From: Oscillospiraceae bacterium
GTDB lineage: Bacteria; Bacillota; Clostridia; Oscillospirales; Acutalibacteraceae
DNA length: 23,238 bases
Direction: 5' to 3'
Assembly (NCBI GenBank): GCA_019417045.1
Contig: DXWE01000002.1
Coordinates: forward strand, 1-23,238
This document shows, piece after piece, positions 6,831 through 14,400 of the stretch; within the stretch, counting starts at the first letter, position 1; every line of letters starts with the position of its first letter. Under the pieces are notes generated by a model that was not told the origin of the DNA, searched no databases, and saw only the letters and a list, made by a program, of their open reading frames with translations. Both the position numbers and the translations under genes were made by a program.

Positions 6831-8759
6831 TTAACCGCTGACAGCCGTCTGTAAAATCAGGCGGGCGTCAGAACTGTTGATCTGCCCATTCACATCCATA
6901 TCCGCCAGCACCTGCTCGTCGATCGTCAGCTCCCTCAGGTCGACGGTCGCCTGCAGGACCATACGCGCGTCGCTGCTGTTGACAAAGCCATCCTGATTGA
7001 CATCCCCCTGCCGGATAGCCGGCTTGGGTTTGCCGATATCGATATAATCGTAGTTGATCCAGTTGTCATTGGCGGCTCCCTGCGTGCTGCCGGTGAGCCA
7101 GAGAACGGTGGTACCGGCGGGAAGCTCCACATCCCACGACCGTGTCTGCACCGTCTGCCAGCCGCCTGTTGAGGGCAGCGCCAGCCGCTCCCAGCTCTCC
7201 GCCGGCTGATCCCCCACCCGGAGATAGGCAATCACCTGTGTGGTGGTGGTCGCGTATCCGATCCGCAGCCGGTAGACCCCGGCCTCCGGCACGGTCACCG
7301 TGAATTTGACATACGGCACATTCGACCAGTCGGAGGCGATCTCCGAAACAGTCTGGATCTCGGCGTCGGTATTCAGGTTGCCGATAAACTGCCGGCCGGA
7401 GAAATTCTCGTTGTTGGTATTGAGCTTGGCGTTCTCGCTCCACTCGCCCTTTTCCGCCTCATACCGCGTCCAGGACTCCACCAGACTGTCGTCCGGGTCC
7501 ACATACGCGGCGGCCCGCACGGCGTCGATCACCCAGTCGTTGGCCTGGAAATTGCCGCTGTCCGTGCGCAGGGCACTGCCCCATTTCTGCTTGATCGTCT
7601 CAAAGGAATCACTGGTGGTATCGGCGATCGGCAGATCCGAGACAAACCAGCCCCAGCCACCGACCTGCTTGCCCGCCTTATACGTCCAGGTGGTCCAGCT
7701 GATCCCGCTCTGCTCGCAGATCGCGATCCCGTCCAGGTTGCTGAACTCGCCGACATAGCCCGCCACGCCGTAGCGGTTGCACACGTCCACCAGGCTGTCG
7801 ATGCCGCTCTGGAATCCCTCGTTATCGTTGTACAGGTGAAGCTGGTACATCATGTTGGTCCAGCCGTACTGTGCCGGATCGGGCAGATTGGAGATGCTCC
7901 AGATCCCCTCGATCGTGATCACATGGTCCGGATCCTGCTCCCGGATCACCGGGATCATCATGGCATAGATCTTGTTGGAGAGCTCCCACGAGGTGGGGTC
8001 ATTATAGGGATCCCAGTTGTTCGGGCCGTCGTAACCCGCGTTGTTCTGCGGCTCGTTCATCACGTCGTAAGCCGCGACCGCGGGCTCGTCCTTGTACCGC
8101 TCGGCAATCGCCGCCCACAGGCTCTTCATGGCCTCCTGGTAGACGGTATTGGTATAGAGCTCATTCTTGCCGAGCGTACCACAGCAGTGATCCTTGCTCT
8201 GCCCGCCGGGACAGCCGTGCATGTCCAGGATCACATACATCCCGCGCTCTTTGCACTCCTCAATCACCCAGTCCAGCCGCAAAAACCCGGGATTTTCGTC
8301 CGGATTCTCGTTGATCCAGGTGCCCGAGGCACTGGTCATGAAGTTGCGGTACCAGAACGGCACGCGCACCACATTGGCGCCTGTCTCCGCAATGAGATCC
8401 AAATCATATTCGGTGATCCAGTTGTCCTGATAGGTGTCAAACAGCTCCTGGATCTGCGCCTCGGTAAAGCCCCGGTTTTGCAGCGCTGCAATGCTGTCGA
8501 GGTTGGCCCACTGCCGGTCCTCGCCGTTGACCGGGCACATCCAGCTCTCCTGGATCAGCCAGCCGCCGAGGTTCACCCCGCGCAGCACCACCGTCTCCCC
8601 CTTGCGGTTGACCAGCTTTCCGTCCTCCACCGACAGGAAATCCCAATAATTCAGCGGCTGCCGGGCCGAAGAGGCAGGCAGAGCCGCCGCCGGCAGCGCC
8701 AGCCCGATCAGCAGGCAGACCGACAGAATTCCCGATACCAGTTGCTTCCACTTCTTCAT
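6831..8759 (-). CDS. Secreted GH5 glycoside hydrolase with one CBM-like module and a type I dockerin
   Basis: A 642-residue paralogue of the flanking enzymes. A signal peptide (about 1-30, ending LPAAALPASS) precedes a GH5 barrel (about 38-420) with acid/base E236 (MNEPQNN) and nucleophile E338 (YVGEFSN). One CBM6/35-like sandwich (about 430-576, from RYEAEKG to YDYIDIG) and a type I dockerin (585-638, GDVNQDGFVNSSDA and ADMDVNGQINSSDA) follow. It should be exported and docked to a cohesin scaffold. The start at 8759 is preferred over an upstream in-frame codon at 8960 because it begins a proper signal peptide and has GGGAG about 8 bases upstream; the extension would be arginine-rich, would overlap the upstream gene and looks non-coding. 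HCCGTL (191-196) is shared with the lipoprotein paralogue but not with the 802-residue one. Confidence 0.9.
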   Translation of the reverse strand: MKKWKQLVSGILSVCLLIGLALPAAALPASSARQPLNYWDFLSVEDGKLVNRKGETVVLRGVNLGGWLIQESWMCPVNGEDRQWANLDSIAALQNRGFTEAQIQELFDTYQDNWITEYDLDLIAETGANVVRVPFWYRNFMTSASGTWINENPDENPGFLRLDWVIEECKERGMYVILDMHGCPGGQSKDHCCGTLGKNELYTNTVYQEAMKSLWAAIAERYKDEPAVAAYDVMNEPQNNAGYDGPNNWDPYNDPTSWELSNKIYAMMIPVIREQDPDHVITIEGIWSISNLPDPAQYGWTNMMYQLHLYNDNEGFQSGIDSLVDVCNRYGVAGYVGEFSNLDGIAICEQSGISWTTWTYKAGKQVGGWGWFVSDLPIADTTSDSFETIKQKWGSALRTDSGNFQANDWVIDAVRAAAYVDPDDSLVESWTRYEAEKGEWSENAKLNTNNENFSGRQFIGNLNTDAEIQTVSEIASDWSNVPYVKFTVTVPEAGVYRLRIGYATTTTQVIAYLRVGDQPAESWERLALPSTGGWQTVQTRSWDVELPAGTTVLWLTGSTQGAANDNWINYDYIDIGKPKPAIRQGDVNQDGFVNSSDARMVLQATVDLRELTIDEQVLADMDVNGQINSSDARLILQTAVSG

Positions 8760-8875
8760 TGTACTACTCCCATTCCTTCTGTGGCATACGCGGGTCTGCA
8801 ACCCGTTTGCCGGATGTGTGCGCGCCAAAGCCGCCGCTCGCCCTGCGCTCGTATGAATTTCTCCTCGTGCGCCCC

Positions 8876-10180
8876 TCAGGCGGCGATTTGTTCCCGGACC
8901 AGCCGGATCAGCTCGGTATTCTCCTGGAAATGCCCTTTGGTGCGCAGGGGATTCCCCCATTTTTCCAGTATTTGCTCATAGGTGTCGGTATAGGGATCCA
9001 CGGCCGCGGGACTTCCCCACACCCAGAACCAGTTGCCCCAGTTGCCGGTGCCTCCCTTGTAGCTCCAGGTGGTCCAACTCAGACCGAGTTCCTCGCAGAT
9101 GGCGATCCCGTCCAGGTTGCTGAACTCGCCGACATACCCGGCCACCTTCCAGTCAGACACCGTGCGAAGGGTCTGCCGGGCGATATCGCGAAATGCGTCG
9201 GTCTCGTCGTACAAATGCACCTGATAGAGCATGTTGGTCCACCCGTAATCGGCGGGATCCGGCAGGTTTTCCGCCCGCCAGATGCCCTGCAGAGAGATCA
9301 CATGCGCCGGATCCACCTCCCGGATCGCGGCCACCAGCCGCGCATAGACCGCATTATACGAATCCCACGCCGCGGGATCCCAGGAATCCACATAATTCGG
9401 ATGGTCCTCAAACCCGCCGTTGTTCTGCGGCTCGTTGAGCACATCATACGCGGCCACCACGGGGCTGTCCTTATAGCGGGCCGCGATCGCCCTCCACAGG
9501 GACTCGGTGGCCAGCTGGCAGGTCTCATCGGTATACAGCCGGTTCTCGCCGAGCGTGCCACAGCAGTGGTTCAGGCTCTGTCCGCCCGGCGCGCCGTGCA
9601 GATCGAGGATCACATACATCCCGCGCTCACCGCACGCCTCGATCAGCCAGTCCAGCCGCAAAAACCCGGGATTCTCGTCGGGATTCTCGGAAATCCAGGT
9701 GCCCGTATCATCCGTCATGAAATTGCGGTACCAAAACGGCACGCGCACCACGTTGCAGCCGGTTTCGGCGATGAGATCCAGATCATATTCGGTGATCCAG
9801 TTGTCCTGATAGGTGTCAAAGAGCGTCTGGATCTGTTCTGCCGTAAACCCCCGCGATTCAAAGACCTCAATGGTGTCGAGATTGGCCCATTCCCCGTCTT
9901 CCCCCACGATCGGACACATCCAGTTCTCCTGGATCAGCCAGCCGCCGAGGTTCACCCCGCGCAGACGGACCGTCTCCCCGTTGCGGTTGACCAGCCGCGA
10001 CTCCTCCACCGAGAGGAAATCCTCATCGGTGATGTGCGCGGGCCGGGACGCCACCGGCCCCTGAGAAGGCGCGGACTCCTCCTGCGAGCCGGCCGGATCC
10101 GAGGCGCACGCCGAAAGCAGCAGCAGCCCGGCGGCGCAGATTGCCAAAACCCCTCTTTTCCACATCGAACGAACCTGCAT
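8876..10180 (-). CDS. GH5 glycoside hydrolase lipoprotein
   Basis: A 434-residue GH5 enzyme with a lipoprotein signal: a hydrophobic stretch, then the lipobox LSAC with C25 as the lipidated residue. A short flexible, acidic, serine-rich linker (26-48) leads to the catalytic barrel. The acid/base is E250 (LNEPQNN) and the nucleophile E352 (YVGEFSN). There is no CBM and no dockerin, so it should sit on the outer face of the membrane, not in the cellulosome. It is the first gene of the three-GH5 operon, with promoter and operator at 10227-10258. AAGGAG 6-7 bases upstream supports the ATG at 10180. It is followed by 116 bases, without a terminator, before the next paralogue. It probably acts on oligosaccharides released by its secreted relatives (inference). 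Confidence 0.9.
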   Translation of the reverse strand: MQVRSMWKRGVLAICAAGLLLLSACASDPAGSQEESAPSQGPVASRPAHITDEDFLSVEESRLVNRNGETVRLRGVNLGGWLIQENWMCPIVGEDGEWANLDTIEVFESRGFTAEQIQTLFDTYQDNWITEYDLDLIAETGCNVVRVPFWYRNFMTDDTGTWISENPDENPGFLRLDWLIEACGERGMYVILDLHGAPGGQSLNHCCGTLGENRLYTDETCQLATESLWRAIAARYKDSPVVAAYDVLNEPQNNGGFEDHPNYVDSWDPAAWDSYNAVYARLVAAIREVDPAHVISLQGIWRAENLPDPADYGWTNMLYQVHLYDETDAFRDIARQTLRTVSDWKVAGYVGEFSNLDGIAICEELGLSWTTWSYKGGTGNWGNWFWVWGSPAAVDPYTDTYEQILEKWGNPLRTKGHFQENTELIRLVREQIAA

Positions 10181-10226
10181 ACAGCACTCCTTTTTCTCAT
10201 AATCGGGATGTCAAAACAGCTCATAC

Positions 10227-10258
10227 ATCTTACCATATAGAAAAACGTTTTTCAATAT
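10227..10258 (-). promoter_or_regulatory. GH5 operon promoter with a LacI-type operator
   Basis: On the minus strand TTGAAA (10250-10255), a 17-base spacer and TAAGAT (10227-10232) form the promoter. The perfect 14-bp palindrome GAAAAACGTTTTTC (10240-10253) overlaps the -35 and spacer. It extends to a 24-bp inverted repeat (10235-10258) with one mismatched pair. The central CG and A/T-rich arms are typical of LacI-family operators; binding here would block RNA polymerase. A second inverted repeat, TTTTTCAAT/ATTGAAAAA (10248-10256 and 10262-10270), overlaps it. Confidence 0.65.
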
Positions 10259-10317
10259 AAAATTGAAAAAACTGTATAGATACCCAACAATTTCACCAGA
10301 GTTCTGGGCAGCTTTTC

Positions 10318-10339
10318 CAAAAACGCACTTTCGTTTTTG
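10318..10339. repeat. Spaced AAAAACG/CGTTTTT inverted repeat upstream of the GH5 operator
   Basis: CAAAAACG (10318-10325) and CGTTTTTG (10332-10339) are exact reverse complements separated by 6 bases. The arms match the half-sites of the operator at 10240-10253, about 75-80 bases away. It may be an auxiliary operator or a small hairpin. The rest of 10271-10433 shows no gene. Confidence 0.35.
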
Positions 10340-10433
10340 TGAGGATTGCCGCCGGTTATTCCGTCATGAGCGGACATGTGCCTGCCGGTTTTACCGTGCC
10401 TTCCCCCGCTCTACTTTTTCCCGGGGAATGCAA

Positions 10434-10466
10434 AAGCTGTGTGCGGCAGACTGCCGCACACAGCTT
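10434..10466 (-). terminator. Terminator of the DUF1836-NfeD-flotillin operon
   Basis: A 16-base perfect inverted repeat (10434-10449 with 10451-10466) lies 14 bases beyond the flotillin stop. On the minus strand the stem runs directly into TTTTG, giving a fair intrinsic terminator. Confidence 0.8.
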
Positions 10467-10480
10467 GTTGGGAATTTGGT

Positions 10481-11893
10481 TTATTGGGCGGATCCCTCGG
10501 ACACGTCCTTTTCGGCCGCGATCTCCCTGCCGAGGAACTCGGGAATCTGCAATCCCGCCATCTTGAACGTCTCGTTCAGCGGAGGAATGGATTTCATCAG
10601 GTTGCTCAGGAAGTTCGCGGTGGTGGAGCTGCCATTTTCGCCGTTCATGCTGTCCCACACGGTGACCTTGTCGATGTGGAGGTTCTTGACCGCCTCCACC
10701 TGGATCTTGGTCAGCTCCTCGATCTTGTCGACGAGCATCAGCTGCACGGCCTCGGCCGACCCGCCGGCCGCCTTGACAATCTCCTCAAACCCGGCCGCCT
10801 GCTTGGACAGGATCTCCTGCACGCCCCGCGCCTGCGCCTCCATCTTGGCATAGATGGCGTCCGCCTCGCCCTTGGCGAGCCGGCGGGCCTGTTCGGCCTC
10901 GGCTTCCGCCTCGAGCACCTTGCGCTCCTTCTCGATCCGGGCTTTGACGATGACATCCGCCTCTTGGGTGGCGAGTTCGCGGGCGGCACGCGCCTTTTCC
11001 GCGACCTCCTCGGCCGCATATGCCTCTTCGCGCGCCTTGGCCTCGGCGAGCTTTTCAGCGGTCACGGCACGGCGCAGGGCGTCGGCCTCCTGCTCGCGGC
11101 GGGTGGCATCGGACTGCGCGATCTCCGCCTTGGAGGTGTTTTCCCCGTCCACAGCCGTCGCGTTGGCCGCCGCCACCGAGATCCGCTGGTCGCGCACCGC
11201 GTTTGCCTCGCCGATGGAGCCCTCGCGGTTGCGCTCCGCCACCGAGATCCGGGCCTCATTGATGGCCTTGGCGGCCGCCTCTTTGCCGAGCGCCTCGATG
11301 TATCCCGATTCGTCGCTGATATCGGTCACGTTTACGTTGATCAGCCGCAGGCCGATCTTGCGCAGCTCGCTCTCCACGTTCGAGGACACCGCCGCCAGGA
11401 ATTTGTCGCGGTCGGTGTTGATCTCCTCGATCTGCATGGTCGCGATGATCAGGCGCATCTGGCCGAAGATGATGTCCTTGGCGAGATCCTGGATCTCCTG
11501 CGGACGCAGCCCGAGCAGCCGCTCGGCCGCGTTTTGCATGGTGCCCGGCTCGGTCGAGATCCCGACCGTGAACCGTGCAGGCACGTCGATCCGGATGTTC
11601 TGCCGCGACAGGGCGCTCTTGAGATCCACGCTCAGCGACATGGGCGTCAGATCGAGATACCGGTAATCCTGGATCACCGGCCACACAAAGGCCGCGCCGC
11701 CGTGAATGCACCGGGCACTGCGCGCGGTGCCGTCCTTGTTCAGCCCCACCTTACCGTAGATGACCATCACCTTGTCGGACGGGCACCGGCGATAGCGGCT
11801 CATCAGCCACATAAACAGGCCGAACACCACCAGCACCGCCGCCACAATGGCGACTACCCCCGCCACGGGGATGTTGAGCAACAACCCTCTCAT
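10481..11893 (-). CDS. Flotillin / SPFH-domain membrane scaffold protein
   Basis: A 470-residue flotillin of the YuaG/FloT type, which organises functional membrane microdomains. It has an N-terminal membrane segment (about 9-31), an SPFH/band 7 domain (about 36-210), and a long alanine- and glutamate-rich coiled coil (about 215-370; repeated EAKAREEAYAAEEVAEKA-like heptads). A C-terminal flotillin tail includes LMKSIPPLNETFKMAGLQIPEFLG. AAGGAG nine bases before the ATG supports the start. It lies 57 bases downstream of an NfeD-like gene, the partner that accompanies flotillin in Bacillus (YuaF-YuaG) and many other bacteria. It is the last gene of the operon. Confidence 0.93.
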   Translation of the reverse strand: MRGLLLNIPVAGVVAIVAAVLVVFGLFMWLMSRYRRCPSDKVMVIYGKVGLNKDGTARSARCIHGGAAFVWPVIQDYRYLDLTPMSLSVDLKSALSRQNIRIDVPARFTVGISTEPGTMQNAAERLLGLRPQEIQDLAKDIIFGQMRLIIATMQIEEINTDRDKFLAAVSSNVESELRKIGLRLINVNVTDISDESGYIEALGKEAAAKAINEARISVAERNREGSIGEANAVRDQRISVAAANATAVDGENTSKAEIAQSDATRREQEADALRRAVTAEKLAEAKAREEAYAAEEVAEKARAARELATQEADVIVKARIEKERKVLEAEAEAEQARRLAKGEADAIYAKMEAQARGVQEILSKQAAGFEEIVKAAGGSAEAVQLMLVDKIEELTKIQVEAVKNLHIDKVTVWDSMNGENGSSTTANFLSNLMKSIPPLNETFKMAGLQIPEFLGREIAAEKDVSEGSAQ

Positions 11894-11950
11894 GTTTCCG
11901 CACTCCTTCTTTTAGTTAAAATATTGTATAATTTCTTAAAATAATGCCCA

Positions 11951-12712
11951 TTATACCGGAATGACCACCAGGATATCTCCCGGCGCCACACCGATCACCC
12001 GTACCTGCCGACCGTTTTCGAGAGGCGCCCGGTCGGAGACGGCGTCAAAATCCAACAGCCGTTCCTGTACCATGACCGTGACCTTTCCCTTGCCTCCCTG
12101 TGGGATGGTGAGATACACCTCTCCCACCTGGCCAACGGCGTTGCGCACGTCCAGGTTGCCGCTCTGCTGGAGCTTCAACGCCGCCCTCATCAGCCAGGCG
12201 ACCAGGAACAACGCAAGCAATCCCGCCAGCAGCGCGATCGTGACCGCCAGCGCCGGATGCAGCCCGCTGTCGAGCGTGGCAATCGCGGTCCAGCTCCCAA
12301 TGCACAGGAACGCGACAACGCCGCGGAAGGTGAACCAGTGCAGACCGTGCGCGTGCTGCGCGCCCGGGTCGGGCGCGTCGGTTTCGGGGAAGACATCCGG
12401 CTGTCCGTCCCCGGTGGTATCCACACCGCCGTCCACCCAGACGCCGTCCGCATCGGCAGCACCGTCGCCGTTCAAATCGAAGCCACCGTCCACCTGAGCG
12501 CCGTCCGGCATGGCGCCGGCGTCAAAGTCCACACCGCCGACATCCGTACCGACCGCATCCCCTTCCATCCCGCCGCCGAACGCGTCGCCGGTGGTGTGAC
12601 CGAGTCCGATAAACATCAGGACCGTCTGGATGAGCAGCAACAGCGTCGCCGGAAAGGCGACGGCGTACAGCGCCTGGGACAGCGTCGACAGACTGTTCCA
12701 CCACTCCGTCAT
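11951..12712 (-). CDS. NfeD-like (YuaF-type) membrane protein with calcium-loop-like insertion
   Basis: A 253-residue membrane protein that accompanies flotillin. Membrane segments lie at about 15-37, 128-148 and 152-175. The C-terminal region (about 185-253: GQVGEVYLTIPQGGKGKV to VIGVAPGDILVV) matches the small OB-fold of the NfeD/YuaF family, thought to contact the flotillin. Between the first and second membrane segments is an unusual acidic loop of about 90 residues, rich in D and G. It contains two DxNxDGxxD-type calcium-loop motifs, DLNGDGAAD (79-87) and DTTGDGQPD (98-106). The start overlaps the stop of the upstream regulator gene by four bases (ATGA), showing translational coupling. 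Family assignment is from the C-terminal domain and context. Confidence 0.82.
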   Translation of the reverse strand: MTEWWNSLSTLSQALYAVAFPATLLLLIQTVLMFIGLGHTTGDAFGGGMEGDAVGTDVGGVDFDAGAMPDGAQVDGGFDLNGDGAADADGVWVDGGVDTTGDGQPDVFPETDAPDPGAQHAHGLHWFTFRGVVAFLCIGSWTAIATLDSGLHPALAVTIALLAGLLALFLVAWLMRAALKLQQSGNLDVRNAVGQVGEVYLTIPQGGKGKVTVMVQERLLDFDAVSDRAPLENGRQVRVIGVAPGDILVVIPV

Positions 12713-13335
12713 TTCGCATCTCCCTCCTTTTCCGAGAGGGGTGCCGTCCCCTCTCCCTCTTCTTTAGTATGTTGAATCCTCTCTATATATAACGTCCTGG
12801 CAGACGCCATCAGCAGGGCCGCGCTGATATTCAGCAACATCAGCTCCAGCGCCGTCTGCAATCGGGATTTGGCATCCGGCACGGGGCCCGTATAGTCTTT
12901 CAGTTGCTGTTCCACCAGGTCGTGAATGGTCCGGTGTGTAATGGCCTCCTGCTGCTCCAGCCGGAGCAGCAGCCCGCCGACCAGGGAATACAGCTGCGGC
13001 TCGGGAATGATATCGTCCGCACGGCTGTCCACCCGGCCGTTGATAAAGCCCAGCAGCGTGACAATCTGGTCCAGCTGCATGGTCGGTCGGAGCAGGTTGA
13101 TGAGCAGAATCCGCGCCACCTGCTGCGCGCCATATTTCTTGTTGGTTGGGGCCTCCACCCATCCCCGCTTCACCCAGTTCTGGATGGTCGTCGCCGTCAG
13201 TCCGGTCATCTGTGAGACCTGAGAGAGCTGTAGTCCTCCCCCCGACACTGCGAGGATCGGCTCCAGCACGGAGAACAGATGGTCCTGCTGTCCCGGCGGC
13301 AGCGGGAGGATTGTGCCCGGCAATACCGTTTGCAT
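12709..13335 (-). CDS. DUF1836 helix-turn-helix regulator
   Basis: A 208-residue protein of the DUF1836 family, whose members carry a MerR-like winged HTH but no known ligand. The HTH lies at about 36-75: LSQVSQMTGLTATTIQNWVKRGWV, then an ARILLIN helix and a second helical region (LDQIVTLLGFING, 88-100). The C-terminal half is helical and probably mediates dimerisation; no metal- or drug-binding motif is evident. GGAAAGGAGG just upstream supports the ATG at 13335. As the first gene of the operon with nfeD-like and flotillin, behind a promoter that contains a 16-bp palindrome, it most likely controls its own operon (inference). Confidence 0.85.
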   Translation of the reverse strand: MQTVLPGTILPLPPGQQDHLFSVLEPILAVSGGGLQLSQVSQMTGLTATTIQNWVKRGWVEAPTNKKYGAQQVARILLINLLRPTMQLDQIVTLLGFINGRVDSRADDIIPEPQLYSLVGGLLLRLEQQEAITHRTIHDLVEQQLKDYTGPVPDAKSRLQTALELMLLNISAALLMASARTLYIERIQHTKEEGEGTAPLSEKEGDAK

Positions 13336-13380
13336 ATGCGTCCTCCTTTCCGTTTTTAGAGTTCTTCTGTCTCTCTTGAT

Positions 13381-13421
13381 AAGTTCATTTGCATTGTATC
13401 ATAAGTTCATATGAACTTCAA
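13381..13421 (-). promoter_or_regulatory. Promoter and palindromic operator of the DUF1836-NfeD-flotillin operon
   Basis: On the minus strand TTGAAG (13416-13421), 17 bases and TACAAT (13393-13398) form the promoter. The spacer and -35 edge hold the perfect 16-bp palindrome AAGTTCATATGAACTT (13403-13418). A third half-site AAGTTCAT at 13381-13388 lies exactly 22 bases from the left half, two helical turns, on the downstream side of the -10. This is a strong operator candidate; the likely binder is the DUF1836 protein. Confidence 0.72.
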
Positions 13422-13522
13422 ATGGCGTCCAGCTGACTCTTTTGTACTTCTTTGTCAAACCAAGGGGATTATCTCCTTTTATCTCCGCTTTTCTGCCTCT
13501 TATCGCTGATTTTCTCTGTTTC

Positions 13523-13551
13523 TTGCGTCTTTTGTCTGTTTTTGATATACT
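13523..13551 (+). promoter_or_regulatory. Promoter of folK
   Basis: TTGCGT (13523-13528), a 17-base spacer and TATACT (13546-13551) lie just ahead of the folK RBS. The 13432-13520 stretch between this promoter and the divergent DUF1836 promoter is T- and C-rich and holds no gene. Confidence 0.6.
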
Positions 13552-13573
13552 GTCCTTAATAGAGAGGAGAGCG

Positions 13574-14062
13574 ATGGAAATGCAGGTTTTGATCGGATTG
13601 GGCAGCAATCTGGGGGAGGATCCCGCACAGACGCTTTGCCGGGCACGGGAGGCACTCGACCGGCTGCCGGGCACACAGGTGCAGCGGGTATCCAGTCTGT
13701 ATCGCACCCGGCCGGTCGGCTATGATGACCAGCCCTGGTTTGTCAACCAGGTGGCAGAGCTGTGCTCCGGGCTGTCCCCGCATGCGCTGCTGGGCGCATG
13801 CCTCGGGATTGAGGCGGCGTTCGGCCGGGTGCGGAGCTTTCCCAACGCGCCGCGGGTGCTGGATCTTGATCTGCTGCTGGCCGAAGGTGTGCAGTTGCGG
13901 GATCCGGAGCTCATCCTGCCTCACCCCCGCATGGGAGAGCGCGGGTTTGTGCTCGTCCCGCTCGCCGAGCTGTTTCCGGACCGCACCGTATATGGTTATA
14001 ATTTTCGGGATGCCCTTGCCCGGTGTGATGTCACGGGGGTCGAGCGGCTCGCCGCTGTGTGA
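13574..14062 (+). CDS. folK: 2-amino-4-hydroxy-6-hydroxymethyldihydropteridine pyrophosphokinase (HPPK)
   Basis: This cytoplasmic enzyme transfers pyrophosphate from ATP to 6-hydroxymethyl-7,8-dihydropterin in folate synthesis. The 162-residue protein shows the whole family pattern: GLGSNLG (8-14), SSLYRTRPVGYDDQPWFVNQV (pterin pocket), then FGRVRSFPNAPRVLDLDLLL with the magnesium aspartates D97 and D99, and LPHPRMGERGFVLVPLAEL. The length is normal for the single-domain form. AGAGGAG just upstream supports the ATG at 13574; the next ATG two codons later is an alternative. It stands alone with its own promoter, away from folB and folP. Confidence 0.95.
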   Translation: MEMQVLIGLGSNLGEDPAQTLCRAREALDRLPGTQVQRVSSLYRTRPVGYDDQPWFVNQVAELCSGLSPHALLGACLGIEAAFGRVRSFPNAPRVLDLDLLLAEGVQLRDPELILPHPRMGERGFVLVPLAELFPDRTVYGYNFRDALARCDVTGVERLAAV

Positions 14063-14082
14063 ATGCCCCGTTTCCGTCATTT

Positions 14083-14173
14083 GCACCCGTGTTCCGTCTC
14101 GCGATCCACACCCGTGTCCTGTCCCGCCGCCGGCGCCCATATCCCCATCACGCGATCCACACCCGTGTCCTGT
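14083..14173. repeat. Short direct repeats after folK
   Basis: A 23-base sequence beginning CGCGATCCACACCCGTG occurs exactly at 14100-14122 and 14151-14173. A diverged part copy (CACCCGTGTTCCGT) lies at 14083-14096. Two full copies are too few and unevenly spaced for a CRISPR array. Confidence 0.75.
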
Positions 14174-14360
14174 TCCACCCGCCTGTCCTCACTCCGCCTT
14201 TGCCAGCCACTGTTTTTGACTTTTCCACTCTGCCGCCGGACCCTCCTTCCCGGCCCGGCTCTTTTGATCTGCCGACGTCTGGACTCTTCGCCGCAACCCG
14301 TCCACCCGCCGCCTGCCCGTTGTCCTCAGCCGTGAGCCGGCACGGCTCATCCGGAGTCTA

Positions 14361-14400
14361 TCTGCCGGGCCCATCCCGTATCTGCTGGGCCCATCCTGTC
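14361..14400. repeat. 20-bp tandem duplication
   Basis: Two adjacent 20-base units, TCTGCCGGGCCCATCCCGTA and TCTGCTGGGCCCATCCTGTC, match at 17 of 20 positions. They suggest local duplication or slippage in the non-coding stretch. Confidence 0.65.

Noticed and set aside
5423..6841. Long plus-strand frame opposite the GH5 gene (and similar antisense frames opposite secD, flotillin, aconitase and PEPCK)
   Set aside because: High-GC coding strands produce long antisense frames; these have no recognisable domains, and the opposite strand encodes clear proteins.
8760..8960. Upstream extension of the middle GH5 gene to 8960
   Set aside because: It would put 67 arginine-rich residues before a clear signal peptide and overlap the preceding GH5 gene; the RBS is at the 8759 start.
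14083..14173. Repeats after folK as a possible CRISPR array
   Set aside because: Only two exact copies of the 23-base unit and one partial, unevenly spaced; no cas genes in the window.
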